Origin: Haemophilus sp. C1
Lineage (GTDB): Bacteria > Pseudomonadota > Gammaproteobacteria > Enterobacterales > Pasteurellaceae
Assembly (NCBI RefSeq): GCF_001276515.1
Contig: NZ_LDVZ01000014.1
Span: 1 to 50,466 of the forward strand
DNA length: 50,466 nt
Direction of reading: 5' to 3'
The notes below the pieces were generated by a model. That model had not been told where the DNA came from, searched no databases, and was given only the letters and a program-made list of their open reading frames with translations. Within the stretch, counting starts at the first letter, position 1; each line of letters starts with the position of its first letter. A program made the translations under genes and the position numbers. Shown here piece after piece: positions 28,390-37,926 of this stretch.

Positions 28390-28618
28390 ATTAATGAGTT
28401 TTTTAGTTTATTTTACTGGTTATTCTTTGTTCGTGTTTATATTTTGTTTTGCTGGTATTTCTTCTCTTATTATATTATTTAAATTTATTGTGAGTTTTGG
28501 AAATATCTCTATGAAAGATATTCTTGACGTATTGTCATTTAACTTATATGGTTTTTCCAGATTATCGCCATTAATAGTATTATCAATTCTTATATCTAAA
28601 AAACTAAGAGGTGGATAG
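28379..28618 (+). CDS. small two-helix membrane protein, second possible immunity protein
   Basis: A 79-residue protein from ATG 28379, with an AGAGAG sequence just upstream; an in-frame ATG at 28340 would add 13 residues. Two hydrophobic helices are visible (about 5-35 and 58-71), followed by a basic tail SKKLRGG. The start overlaps the preceding short frame, mirroring the arrangement at 27870. No family recognised. Confidence 0.4.
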   Translation: MLSRLMSFLVYFTGYSLFVFIFCFAGISSLIILFKFIVSFGNISMKDILDVLSFNLYGFSRLSPLIVLSILISKKLRGG

Positions 28619-28710
28619 TATAGAAAGTGTTTAATTTCTGATGTTAAGTTATTAGAAATTTGTAGTCTGTTTGATATTTAAATAGACTACAATTTAAAAT
28701 ACTGAAGTAC

Positions 28711-28770
28711 AAAGTGCGGTCAATTTTCAAAGAGTTTTAAAACTTCTCAAAAATTGACCGCACTTTTGTA
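28711..28770 (+). terminator. long uptake-signal hairpin
   Basis: A perfect 17-bp stem (28711-28727 with 28750-28766), with uptake signals as arms and a 22-base loop that contains the palindrome AGTTTTAAAACT, is followed by TTTTGTATTTT. It marks the right edge of the signal-free insert and probably terminates transcription from it. Confidence 0.75.
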
Positions 28771-29141
28771 TTTTAAACGATGCTTGTGTTAATCAAACCT
28801 TATAATTTTACATCCAATCTAGCGTAAGCATATCCGATTTTCTACGGAAATATCACGAGAGAGCAAGACACCTAAGCTGCGATGAGAATTAACATCGCTT
28901 TTTCTGAAAATGTGCGTATTGCTATTAAAGGCAATCTTAATTTAAAAATCTGTTAAGGCAGTAACTGCTACGATAGCAAATAGTAAAAGTTATCTAACAC
29001 TAACGGCAAAAAATCTCCGCTCCTAAGGGGCATAACTTGAAAGTGCGGCGAAATTAATGGTTATCCCCTCTTGCATTTTCATAGACGCGCCCCATTTATT
29101 TAGCTAAACTCTTAACAATTTTTTGACAAATGGAGAATGAA
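28771..29141. other. intergenic region upstream of hflK
   Basis: No intact gene is seen. A small hairpin, GCGATG/CATCGC followed by TTTTT (28879-28903), could terminate a short plus-strand transcript. On the minus strand, about 28830-28950, a short open stretch reads SRDISVENRICLR before a stop, perhaps a gene remnant. One near-uptake signal (AAAGTGCGGC) lies near 29040. The hflK promoter must be here, but I cannot place it confidently. Confidence 0.4.
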
Positions 29142-30377
29142 ATGTCACAGAACGGTTCAGATCGCGATCCTTGGAGTAAACCAGGGCAAAGCAACGACCA
29201 ACAGCCGGGAAATTCACCCAATAATAATGGATGGAATAACAATCAAAATCGTGGGAATCAAGAACAGTCTCCGCCAGATATTGAGGAGATTTTTAATAAT
29301 CTTCTCAGAAAATTAGGTGGTGGAAATAAAAAGAGCGGTCAAAACAATGGTAGTTCTCAAAACAGTACGCCATTTAATTTTGGAAAAGTGGTGCCGCTTG
29401 CTGTGGCGATTGGTACGATTATTTGGGGCGTAAGTGGTTTTTACACCATTAAAGAGGCTGAGCGTGGTGTGGTGCTTCGTTTTGGTGAATTGCATTCTAT
29501 TGTTCAACCAGGTTTAAACTGGAAACCAACATTTGTAGATAAAGTATTGCCAGTGAATGTAGAGCAAGTTAAAGAGCTTCGTACGCAAGGTTCAATGCTG
29601 ACTAAAGATGAAAATATGGTTCGTGTAGAAATGACCGTGCAATATCGTGTGCAAGATCCTGCAAAATATCGTTTTAGCGTGACGAATGCGGATGATAGTT
29701 TAGGTCAAGCGACTGACAGCGCATTGCGTTACGTGATCGGCCATATGTCAATGAATGATATTTTAACAACAGGTCGTGCGGTTGTTCGTGAAGATACGTG
29801 GAAAGCGTTAAATGATATTATCAAATCCTATGATATGGGACTTGAGGTGATTGATGTGAACTTCCAATCTGCGCGCCCACCTGAAGAAGTAAAAGATGCG
29901 TTTGATGATGCGATTAAAGCGCAGGAAGATGAACAGCGTTTCATTCGTGAAGCGGAAGCCTATGCCCGAGAGAAAGAGCCGATTGCGCGTGGTGATGCAC
30001 AACGTATTATTGAAGAAGCGACAGCTTATAAAGATCGTATCGTGTTAGATGCACGAGGCGAAGTGGAACGTTTACAGCGTTTGTTGCCTGAATTTAAAGC
30101 TGCACCAGATTTACTGCGTGAGCGTTTATATATTCAAACCATGGAAAAAGTCATGGCAAATACGCCAAAAGTGATGCTTGATGGCAATAATGGTAACAAT
30201 TTAACTGTGTTACCGTTAGAACAAATCATGGGTAAAAAACTATCAGCTAAAGCGCCAGCCGTAACAGAAAGAGCGGTAGAATCTGCGCCTGTTTTATCAC
30301 AGCCAGAGCGTATTAATCATTCTTCAAGCCAACTACCAAGCACTGTTGAGCCGATTCGCCAAGGGAGATTTAACTAA
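29142..30377 (+). CDS. hflK: HflK, subunit of the HflKC FtsH modulator complex
   Basis: HflK is an SPFH/prohibitin-family inner-membrane protein that, with HflC, forms a cage around the FtsH protease in the periplasm and modulates it. The 411 residues have a disordered Asn/Gln/Gly-rich cytoplasmic N-terminus (1-80), one transmembrane helix (about 83-102), the SPFH domain (about 103-290) and a helical region rich in Glu, Ala and Arg. ATG 29142 is chosen because GGAG lies six bases upstream; ATG 29130 would itself overlap that ribosome site. The stop overlaps the hflC start. Confidence 0.95.
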   Translation: MSQNGSDRDPWSKPGQSNDQQPGNSPNNNGWNNNQNRGNQEQSPPDIEEIFNNLLRKLGGGNKKSGQNNGSSQNSTPFNFGKVVPLAVAIGTIIWGVSGFYTIKEAERGVVLRFGELHSIVQPGLNWKPTFVDKVLPVNVEQVKELRTQGSMLTKDENMVRVEMTVQYRVQDPAKYRFSVTNADDSLGQATDSALRYVIGHMSMNDILTTGRAVVREDTWKALNDIIKSYDMGLEVIDVNFQSARPPEEVKDAFDDAIKAQEDEQRFIREAEAYAREKEPIARGDAQRIIEEATAYKDRIVLDARGEVERLQRLLPEFKAAPDLLRERLYIQTMEKVMANTPKVMLDGNNGNNLTVLPLEQIMGKKLSAKAPAVTERAVESAPVLSQPERINHSSSQLPSTVEPIRQGRFN

Positions 30378-31264
30378 TGCGTAAATTTTTATTACCAGCT
30401 ATTTTTGTCATTGCGGCAGTGGTGTATTCCAGTGTCGTAGTCGTGACGGAAGGTACTCGCGGTATTATGTTGCGATTCAACAAAGTACAACGTGATGCAG
30501 ATAACAAAGTGGTTGTATATGAACCTGGCTTGCATTTTAAAGTGCCTTTGATTGATAGTATTAAAGCTTTAGATGCGCGTATTCGCACCTTAGATGGATC
30601 GGCAACACGTTTTGTTACTGTTGAGAAAAAAGACTTGCTAGTAGATTCTTATGTGAAATGGAAAATTAGTGATTTTGGTCGATTCTACACATCTACTGGT
30701 GGTGGCGATTATACTCAAGCTTCAAGCTTGTTAAGCCGTAAAGTAAATGACCGTTTGCGTTCTGAAATTGGTACAAGAACCATTAAAGATATCGTTTCTG
30801 GTACGCGTGGTGAATTAATGGAAGGGGCAAAAAAAGCTTTAAATTCAGGGCAAGATAGTACGGCAGAATTGGGTATTGAAGTAATTGATGTGCGTGTAAA
30901 ACAAATCAATTTACCGGACGAAGTATCTTCTTCAATTTATCAACGTATGCGTGCAGAACGTGACGCAGTCGCGCGTGAACACCGTTCTCAAGGTAAAGAA
31001 AAAGCTGCATTTATTCAAGCTGATGTAGATCGTAAAGTGACCTTGATTCTTGCTAATGCAAATAAAACTGCACAAGAATTACGAGGTTCAGGCGATGCTG
31101 CGGCTGCAAAATTATATTCAGATGCTTTTGCACAAGAGCCTCAATTCTTTACTTTTGTACGTAGCTTAAAAGCCTATGAAGCGAGTTTTGCAAATTCTGA
31201 CAATATGATGATTTTAAAACCAGATAGTGATTTCTTCCGCTTTATGCAGGCACCGAAGAAATAG
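30377..31264 (+). CDS. hflC: HflC, subunit of the HflKC FtsH modulator complex
   Basis: The 295-residue partner of HflK has an N-terminal transmembrane helix (about 4-21), an SPFH domain beginning EGTRGIMLRF, and a long charged coiled-coil region (about 190-260) ending RFMQAPKK. It overlaps the hflK stop by one base (TAATG), consistent with equimolar assembly. A strong terminator follows, facing the convergent gene at 31307-31741. Confidence 0.96.
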   Translation: MRKFLLPAIFVIAAVVYSSVVVVTEGTRGIMLRFNKVQRDADNKVVVYEPGLHFKVPLIDSIKALDARIRTLDGSATRFVTVEKKDLLVDSYVKWKISDFGRFYTSTGGGDYTQASSLLSRKVNDRLRSEIGTRTIKDIVSGTRGELMEGAKKALNSGQDSTAELGIEVIDVRVKQINLPDEVSSSIYQRMRAERDAVAREHRSQGKEKAAFIQADVDRKVTLILANANKTAQELRGSGDAAAAKLYSDAFAQEPQFFTFVRSLKAYEASFANSDNMMILKPDSDFFRFMQAPKK

Positions 31265-31280
31265 ATTTAAAATTGATAAA

Positions 31281-31309
31281 AACACCTTCCTTGTGAAGGT
31301 GTTTTTTTA
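31281..31309 (+). terminator. hflC terminator
   Basis: AACACCTTC (31281-31289) and GAAGGTGTT (31295-31303) form a 9-bp stem followed by seven T bases; it overlaps the end of the convergent gene. Confidence 0.92.
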
Positions 31310-31741
31310 TAGCCAGCGTCTTACTTTTTGTTTGTAACGACGATATTCATTGCCAAATTTACTTTCCAAATAGGCTTCTTCTCGGGCTATTTGAAAGCGA
31401 TTCATAACTAGTATAAAGACAATTACGCCTAACCAAGCCAAACTATTACCCAACCAAAGTGCCCATGCAATTAATATTAGTAGCAAACTTAAATACATTG
31501 GATTACGGCTAAATCGAAATATGCCTGTAGAAACTAGTTGTGTTGTGTGTTTAAAATCATGAGGATTGATGGTCGTTTTGCGTATAAAAAATTGAAGCAC
31601 ACTGCCCCCAGCAATCAAAAATGAAAGAGTAATGACAAAGGCAATAACTGCAAAATGGACAGAATAACTAGCAACTTTTGGCAAAAAATACATTGCTGTG
31701 CCAATTAATAAACAGAGTAGTGGTGGTGGAATAAACAACAT
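31307..31741 (-). CDS. isoprenylcysteine carboxyl methyltransferase-like membrane protein
   Basis: This 144-residue protein has about four transmembrane helices and the segment TGIFRFSRNPMYLSLLLILIA, where Arg-Asn-Pro-Met-Tyr is the hallmark of the PEMT/ICMT-like integral-membrane methyltransferases. The conserved C-terminal part REEAYLESKFGNEYRRYKQKVRRW is also typical. Bacterial members of this family have poorly known substrates, so no specific reaction is claimed. It converges with hflC and lies downstream of the PTS gene on the same strand, with a terminator between. Confidence 0.82.
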   Translation of the reverse strand: MLFIPPPLLCLLIGTAMYFLPKVASYSVHFAVIAFVITLSFLIAGGSVLQFFIRKTTINPHDFKHTTQLVSTGIFRFSRNPMYLSLLLILIAWALWLGNSLAWLGVIVFILVMNRFQIAREEAYLESKFGNEYRRYKQKVRRWL

Positions 31742-31758
31742 CGCTAAATCTCATTAAT

Positions 31759-31786
31759 AAAAATGCCGCCTAGTGATAGACGGCAT
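31759..31786 (-). terminator. terminator of the PTS gene
   Basis: ATGCCG (31763-31768) pairs with CGGCAT (31781-31786), and the stem extends by CTA/TAG after one mismatch. Several T bases follow on the minus strand. Confidence 0.8.
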
Positions 31787-31804
31787 GTAAAGTGCGGTCA
31801 AAAT

Positions 31805-33268
31805 TTATTTTAATTTTGCTTTAATCGCTTCTGCCACAAGTTCAGCTTCAGGACCTAAAATGACTTGTAATCCATCATTGCCTAATTTTACATTACCTTT
31901 TGAACCAAGCGCTTTAAGTTGATCTTCATTAATATTGTGATGGTCAACTAAAGTTAAGCGTAAACGAGTGATGCAAGCATCCACAGTTTTGAAGTTTTCT
32001 GAACCACCTAAAGCAGCGATAAATTTTACCGCTCTTTCTTCGCGAGATTGGTTGCTTTGTGTTGGGGCTGCAGCTGTATCTGCTTTATCTTCACGTCCCA
32101 GCGTTTTGAGATTAAAGGCATTAATTGCAAAACGGAACACAAAATAATAGATGGCAAAGAATACAATACCTTGTACAAGCAACATATACCAGCTAACAGC
32201 AAGTGGGTTACGGCTAGAAAGAACCATATCGACTAAACCAGCACTAAAGCCGAATCCTGCAATCCAGTGCATTGTGGCTGCAATGAATACAGAGATACCT
32301 GTTAATAATGCATGCAATACATAAAGTACAGGCGCAACGAACATGAATGAGAATTCAAGCGGTTCGGTGATCCCTGTAAAGAAAGAAGCTAATGCACCCG
32401 CAAGCATAATTGAGGCCACTTGTACTTTTTGATTTGGTTTTGCGCAGTGATAAATCGCAAGAGCAGCACCCGGTAAACCAAACATCATCACAGGGAAGAA
32501 ACCAGCTTGATACATACCAGTTACACCCACAGTTGCAGTGCCTTCAGCAATGGATTTAGCGCCGCCCAAGAAGTTTGGAATATCGTTGATACCCGCTACA
32601 TCAAACCAGAATACAGAGTTTAAGGCATGGTGTAAGCCAACAGGAATTAATAAGCGGTTGAAGAAACCGTAGATGCCCGCACCTACTGCACCTAAATCTT
32701 TGATGGATTCACCAAATGAAACGAGCGCGTTAAAAATATGAGGCCAAATATAGAGTAAGGCAAATGATACGGCGATCATCACAAAAGAAACCAAAATTGG
32801 GACGAGTCGTTTTCCGCTAAAGAACGAAAGTGCTTTTGGTAATTCAACTTGATAGAAACGGTTGTAAAGTTCAGCTGAAATCACACCAATTAAAATCCCG
32901 ATAAATTGGTTATTGATTTTTTTGAATGCTGCTGGCACTTCACTAATATCAATGTGTTGTAATTGTGCTACACCTGCAGGGGAAAGCAGGGTGGTTACTA
33001 CGTAGAAACCAACAAGGCCTGAAAGTGCGGCGGAACCGTGTTTGTCTTTTGCTAGGCCAAAAGCAACACCCACAGCGAAGAGTAAGCCCATATTGTCAAT
33101 AATTGCTGCACCAGATTTAATTAATAATGCCGCTAATTGACTGTTTGCACCCCAACCATCTGGGTCAATCCAATAGCCAATACCCATTAATAATGCCGCA
33201 GCAGGTAAGGCTGCCACAGGTACCATTAAGGCTTGACCGATTTTTTGTGCATAACTAAGTACGCTCAT
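31805..33268 (-). CDS. nagE: PTS EIICB transporter, N-acetylglucosamine/glucose type
   Basis: This is a sugar phosphotransferase permease: EIIC membrane domain (about 1-385) with GLHHALNSVFWF and the GITEPLEF substrate-site motif, an alanine-rich linker, then an EIIB domain (about 405-487) with the phosphorylated Cys432 in DACITRLR. It aligns by eye with E. coli NagE (SFFGGKRFVPI, NLKTPGRED) but lacks NagE's fused EIIA, so it would need free EIIA-Glc (Crr). It lies between nanM and the methyltransferase-like gene, next to nagA/nagB-based amino-sugar catabolism, which favours GlcNAc as substrate. As I recall, Rd has only a fructose PTS permease, so this gene may be accessory. Confidence 0.82.
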   Translation of the reverse strand: MSVLSYAQKIGQALMVPVAALPAAALLMGIGYWIDPDGWGANSQLAALLIKSGAAIIDNMGLLFAVGVAFGLAKDKHGSAALSGLVGFYVVTTLLSPAGVAQLQHIDISEVPAAFKKINNQFIGILIGVISAELYNRFYQVELPKALSFFSGKRLVPILVSFVMIAVSFALLYIWPHIFNALVSFGESIKDLGAVGAGIYGFFNRLLIPVGLHHALNSVFWFDVAGINDIPNFLGGAKSIAEGTATVGVTGMYQAGFFPVMMFGLPGAALAIYHCAKPNQKVQVASIMLAGALASFFTGITEPLEFSFMFVAPVLYVLHALLTGISVFIAATMHWIAGFGFSAGLVDMVLSSRNPLAVSWYMLLVQGIVFFAIYYFVFRFAINAFNLKTLGREDKADTAAAPTQSNQSREERAVKFIAALGGSENFKTVDACITRLRLTLVDHHNINEDQLKALGSKGNVKLGNDGLQVILGPEAELVAEAIKAKLK

Positions 33269-33317
33269 ACAATCTCCTTAATTTTTAGATTTTGCTGAAA
33301 TTACAAGACTTGGAGAA

Positions 33318-33367
33318 AGGGCTTGTGGATGTGTCAAAAATAGCTTTTTGAAATGCCCACAAGCCCT
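33318..33367 (-). promoter_or_regulatory. 11-bp inverted repeat upstream of the PTS gene
   Basis: AGGGCTTGTGG (33318-33328) and CCACAAGCCCT (33357-33367) are perfect inverted repeats 28 bases apart, with a weaker outer pair AAGACTT/AAGTCTT around them. There is no T run, so this is not a normal terminator. It lies 50-100 bp upstream of the PTS start and downstream of nanM, and could be an operator, an mRNA structure, or a nanM 3' end. Confidence 0.5.
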
Positions 33368-33408
33368 ATATTAATTGTCACAAGTCTTATACATTATTCT
33401 ATGCCAAA

Positions 33409-34536
33409 TTATTCAACGGTCAATTTTTTACCATCGTAGCTAATGGCTTTGACGCTGGTTAACGCTTTACCACCGTCAGTTTCACCACCGATGAGCAATA
33501 CTTTATTGTTGTAAGACACAGAGAAACCATAGCCAATATTCATTGGTAATTCACCAACGATACTCCATTTACCGTTATTTAAAGTATAAACTTCGTTATG
33601 CCATGTTTTGGTTAAACCTTTATGCGCATGAAGTTTGCCTTCTTTGAATTGTTTAATTGAACCAGGGAAGTTTGCTCCACCCGTGACTAAATAATGGCCA
33701 TGGCTATAGCCTGCGAGTGCACCGGCTAAACCATCTTGTGATTTACCTTTTGGCGCAGGTAAGTCAGGTAAGTTTTTCCATTGCACACCTTTAGCAGTGA
33801 ATTTGCCTTGATGAGTTTCTGCGGTACGAAGACCTGGTTTAACTTCACCATTGACCACCACTAAGTCATTACCTTGGATGGTGAATGCTGCACCTGCACG
33901 TCCCGAGAATGGAATACGACCTTCATTGCGCCATTTATTGGTTGATGGTTCATAGCTTAATAATTCTGTTGTGAAGAAATAATCTTCTGGACGTTGATCG
34001 AAATAAGCTGCTGCGATTTCATCTTTTTTCGCTTTATCTTCACCTGCTGCCACGGTGTCTTGGAAGAAACCATTAAATATAGAGAGGTTAGAACCACCTA
34101 AAATATAAACTTTATCACCGTGAGATGCGCTGCTTGATCCCACTAAACCACGCGGAGAGCGAGTAGGAAGTTTCACCCAAGTATTATCAGCTGGGTTGTA
34201 GCTGTAAGCATCATTAACAAGTTGGAGTTCGCCTTTTTCATTTTTTTGCAAACCACCGAATACATAAAGTTTTCCATCTACGGCTGCAGCAACAGGTTGA
34301 TTACGTTCACCACCAGGGAATGCTGCAATTTCTTTCCATTGTGCGGCAGGATCTTTTAAGTCTAAAGAATAGAATTTATCGCCACCAGAACCTAAGCCTA
34401 CATATACGGTATCTCCGATGAGTGCGCCCGTTCCGCTTTTGATACCTACTGGTAAATCTGGATAGGCTTGTGCGCTAGCTGAAAATGCAACAGTTGCAAA
34501 AAGTGCGGCGCATAATGCTGTTTTTGTCAATTTCAT
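33409..34536 (-). CDS. nanM: N-acetylneuraminate epimerase NanM
   Basis: NanM is a periplasmic mutarotase that converts alpha- to beta-sialic acid before or during uptake. The 375 residues begin with a signal peptide ([20 protein letters not shown], cleaved near SAQA). Kelch-type beta-propeller repeats follow (for example [47 protein letters not shown]). ATG 34536 is chosen because AGG of the upstream ATGAGG is its ribosome site; the ATG at 34548 would bury that site. It follows siaT on the same strand after a uptake-signal hairpin. Confidence 0.95.
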   Translation of the reverse strand: MKLTKTALCAALFATVAFSASAQAYPDLPVGIKSGTGALIGDTVYVGLGSGGDKFYSLDLKDPAAQWKEIAAFPGGERNQPVAAAVDGKLYVFGGLQKNEKGELQLVNDAYSYNPADNTWVKLPTRSPRGLVGSSSASHGDKVYILGGSNLSIFNGFFQDTVAAGEDKAKKDEIAAAYFDQRPEDYFFTTELLSYEPSTNKWRNEGRIPFSGRAGAAFTIQGNDLVVVNGEVKPGLRTAETHQGKFTAKGVQWKNLPDLPAPKGKSQDGLAGALAGYSHGHYLVTGGANFPGSIKQFKEGKLHAHKGLTKTWHNEVYTLNNGKWSIVGELPMNIGYGFSVSYNNKVLLIGGETDGGKALTSVKAISYDGKKLTVE

Positions 34537-34613
34537 AATAAACCTCATTTATTAAGTTATGTTTATGGATTGCTATTCATAAAACCGCATTGAATAGGAT
34601 TTATTTTATAAAA

Positions 34614-34655
34614 AAAGTGCGGTTATAAAAGCCTTGCTTTTTTTAACCGCACTTT
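34614..34655 (-). terminator. uptake-signal hairpin between siaT and nanM
   Basis: AAAGTGCGGTT (34614-34624) and AACCGCACTTT (34645-34655) form an 11-bp stem, followed on the minus strand by T-rich sequence. It likely reduces transcription of nanM relative to siaPT. Confidence 0.75.
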
Positions 34656-34659
34656 AGTG

Positions 34660-36510
34660 TTAAGACATCAATAGATTTGGCACAAAAGTAATGATTTGTG
34701 GGAAAATCGTAATTAATACTAATGTCAAGAATATTGGGATTAAGAACGGCAATATACCTTTAGCCACAGTAGATACAGACATATTACCCACACGCGCCAC
34801 CACAAAAAGAGCCATTCCCATTGGCGGTGTTAAGATACCGATCATCATATTCAAAGTAGTCATTACACCGAAGAATACTAAGTCGATATTAAATTGCATT
34901 GCGATTGGAATTAACATTGGTAACACTAAGAATTGCAATGCTAATGCATCAATGAACATACCTAAGAAGAGCAAGAGCGCATTGATCATGACTAATACCA
35001 TAAGTGGAGAATCAGCTACGGCAACGAATACATCTGCTATACGCATTGCAACTTGTTCACGCGCGATCATATCTCCGAAGAAGGTTACAGTCATAATCAT
35101 TAATGCAACCACACCAGTAATTGCCATAGCTTCAACACAGCTATTAAAGAGCATTTTCATGGTTAATTCTTTATAAACGAATTTACCGATGATTACGGAA
35201 TAAGTTGCGGCAACAACAGCAGATTCTGTTGGGCTAAATAAGCCAGAGAAGATACCACCGATGATGAGTAATGGGGTTAAAATTGCCCAGAACGCTTTTT
35301 TGAATGATGTGCAAAGTTCTTCGCGAGTTGCTTTTGGTGTTCTTGGATAACCACGTTTTTTAGATACGTAGTAGTTCATGATCATCAAGGCAATCGTAAC
35401 GAGTACGCCAGGTACAAAACCTGCAACGAAGAGTTTCGCAATGGATTCGTTGGCGATTACACCGTAAATAATCATGGCGATACTTGGTGGAACTAATGGA
35501 CCGATGATACAAGATGCTGCAGTGATACCACCACAAATATCATCATCATAACCTGCATCGCGCATAGCCTTAATTTCTAATTGACCTAAGCCACCTGCAT
35601 CAGCCAGTGCAGAACCTGACATACCTGAGAACAATAAACTTGCACCAATATTTACATGACCCATACCACCAGTGTAGTGACCGAGTAAGGCTTTCGCAAA
35701 ATTAAAGATACGTTCTGTGATACCGCCAGTATTCATTAAAATACCCGTTAGGATATAGAATGGAACAGCAAGTAGTGAGAAACTGTCTAAACTCATGGTC
35801 AGTTTTTCGGCTGCTGCGTTTACCACGTTCCATCTGGTCATTGAGAAATAAAGTAATGTGGTGATAAATAATGACCAACCTACTGGCACGCCGAGGAACA
35901 TAATAACCAGCCAGAATATTAGGGCAATGTATACTGCGTTTGAGCCAAACTTCACATATTCTGTAATGCGTAATACTTTGTACCACTCTGGGAAAGTAAA
36001 TAAAATGCCTAATAAAATGACCGCACTTACAATAAAGAAGGTTGCAGGTAAATAGCTTTTATCTTCTTTAAAATTGTCTGCTTGTGCTTGGAAGAAGCGC
36101 ACTAACATTAGAATAGAAATGATCGGTAAAGAAGCGTAAATCCATTTTTCTGAAATTCCACCTAATGCATCAATCGGAAAACTAGAACCTAGAAAAGTTT
36201 TGATACCAAAATGAATAAAGAAAATAATACCAAGGAAAATCACTAACTGTACAAAAGAGTTTGCGACTTTTTTAACTGAAGGTGGCATTAAATTGGTTAA
36301 GAAATCAATGTAAACGTGTTCTTGTTTGCGAATTGCCACGCTAATACCGAGCATTCCTACATAAACAAACAATAGTTTAGCGAGTTCTTCACTCCAAATT
36401 AACGGCGAGTGGAAAGCTTGACGGAATAGAATTTGGGCTACAAGAATACCGAAGATGACAAGGAACAGTGCGCCACCAATCCATTCTTCAAGTTTGTTAA
36501 AAAATTTCAT
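34660..36510 (-). CDS. siaT: sialic acid TRAP transporter fused membrane subunit SiaQM (SiaT)
   Basis: This is the membrane part of the sialic acid TRAP transporter, driven by a sodium gradient and fed by SiaP. The 616 residues fuse a small DctQ-like domain (about 1-150, four helices) to a large DctM-like domain (about 185-616, eleven or so helices) through an extra helix. DctM motifs such as [30 protein letters not shown] and [14 protein letters not shown] are present. A strong non-terminating hairpin separates it from siaP upstream. The start has CGGAG upstream. Confidence 0.96.
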   Translation of the reverse strand: MKFFNKLEEWIGGALFLVIFGILVAQILFRQAFHSPLIWSEELAKLLFVYVGMLGISVAIRKQEHVYIDFLTNLMPPSVKKVANSFVQLVIFLGIIFFIHFGIKTFLGSSFPIDALGGISEKWIYASLPIISILMLVRFFQAQADNFKEDKSYLPATFFIVSAVILLGILFTFPEWYKVLRITEYVKFGSNAVYIALIFWLVIMFLGVPVGWSLFITTLLYFSMTRWNVVNAAAEKLTMSLDSFSLLAVPFYILTGILMNTGGITERIFNFAKALLGHYTGGMGHVNIGASLLFSGMSGSALADAGGLGQLEIKAMRDAGYDDDICGGITAASCIIGPLVPPSIAMIIYGVIANESIAKLFVAGFVPGVLVTIALMIMNYYVSKKRGYPRTPKATREELCTSFKKAFWAILTPLLIIGGIFSGLFSPTESAVVAATYSVIIGKFVYKELTMKMLFNSCVEAMAITGVVALMIMTVTFFGDMIAREQVAMRIADVFVAVADSPLMVLVMINALLLFLGMFIDALALQFLVLPMLIPIAMQFNIDLVFFGVMTTLNMMIGILTPPMGMALFVVARVGNMSVSTVAKGILPFLIPIFLTLVLITIFPQIITFVPNLLMS

Positions 36511-36545
36511 ACTTCACTCCGAGAGATTGTGGAGAACGAAAATGA

Positions 36546-36571
36546 GTGCGCCAACCAAATTGCTGGCGCAC
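36546..36571 (-). other. intercistronic hairpin between siaP and siaT
   Basis: GTGCGCCA (36546-36553) and TGGCGCAC (36564-36571) form a strong 8-bp stem with a 10-base loop and no T run. It lies right after the siaP stop. It could protect the siaP message from 3' decay or reduce readthrough, giving more binding protein than permease. Confidence 0.7.
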
Positions 36572-36581
36572 GTGATAGAGA

Positions 36582-37586
<1,005 letters not shown>

Positions 37587-37633
37587 CTATGTTGATATAA
37601 GCCATTATTGGCTCAGCTTAAAAGTGAATACTT

Positions 37634-37650
37634 GATGTTTATGACATCAA
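37634..37650. promoter_or_regulatory. dyad in the siaP-nanE control region (possible SiaR operator)
   Basis: TGATGT (37634-37639) and ACATCA (37645-37650) form a perfect 6-bp inverted repeat with five bases between, about 70 bp upstream of siaP. SiaR is known to regulate this intergenic region; which sequence it binds is not decided here. Confidence 0.4.
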
Positions 37651-37674
37651 AAAACGACTCGGACGTTATTCTAA

Positions 37675-37689
37675 AGTAAAAAAATACTT
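37675..37689. promoter_or_regulatory. AAGTA-n5-TACTT dyad (possible SiaR operator)
   Basis: AAGTA (37675-37679) and TACTT (37685-37689) are inverted around five A bases. The AAATACTT half recurs at 37748-37755 and upstream of nanK at about 38631, which makes it a candidate for a shared regulator of the nan genes. Confidence 0.4.
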
Positions 37690-37722
37690 TTTGAACTGAT
37701 CTTTGAAGTTTTATTTCAAAAT

Positions 37723-37738
37723 TGAGAGGTAGATCACA
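37723..37738. promoter_or_regulatory. CRP binding site in the siaP-nanE control region
   Basis: TGAGAGGTAGATCACA matches TGTGA-n6-TCACA with one mismatch. It is centred about 70 bp upstream of the likely nanE transcription start. CRP and SiaR co-regulation of this divergent region is published for H. influenzae. Confidence 0.7.
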
Positions 37739-37789
37739 TTTGCAAAAAAATACTTCAAAAAAAACTTTTAAAATGGAGTTATGTTTTTA

Positions 37790-37795
37790 TATAAT
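37790..37795 (+). promoter_or_regulatory. -10 element of the nanE promoter
   Basis: TATAAT lies about 130 bp upstream of nanE. The -35 region is poor (A/T only), consistent with an activator-dependent promoter. The leader that follows contains a GGCTCA/TGAGCC pair (37818-37823 with 37844-37849). Confidence 0.55.
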
Positions 37796-37926
37796 GCCAA
37801 GCACTGACGAAAATGCGGGCTCAGTTATATTTTTGAGGATGATTGAGCCTAAATAATGCTAACGCCTAGATGGCTTGTAATAAAGCATTTAAGCATTATC
37901 GGCCTCAATATATTAGGAGTGATATT

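Noticed and set aside
34691..35176. 161-residue open frame on the plus strand inside siaT
   Set aside because: It is the antisense shadow of the membrane domain, rich in Ile, Thr and Asn from reversed codons, with no ribosome site.
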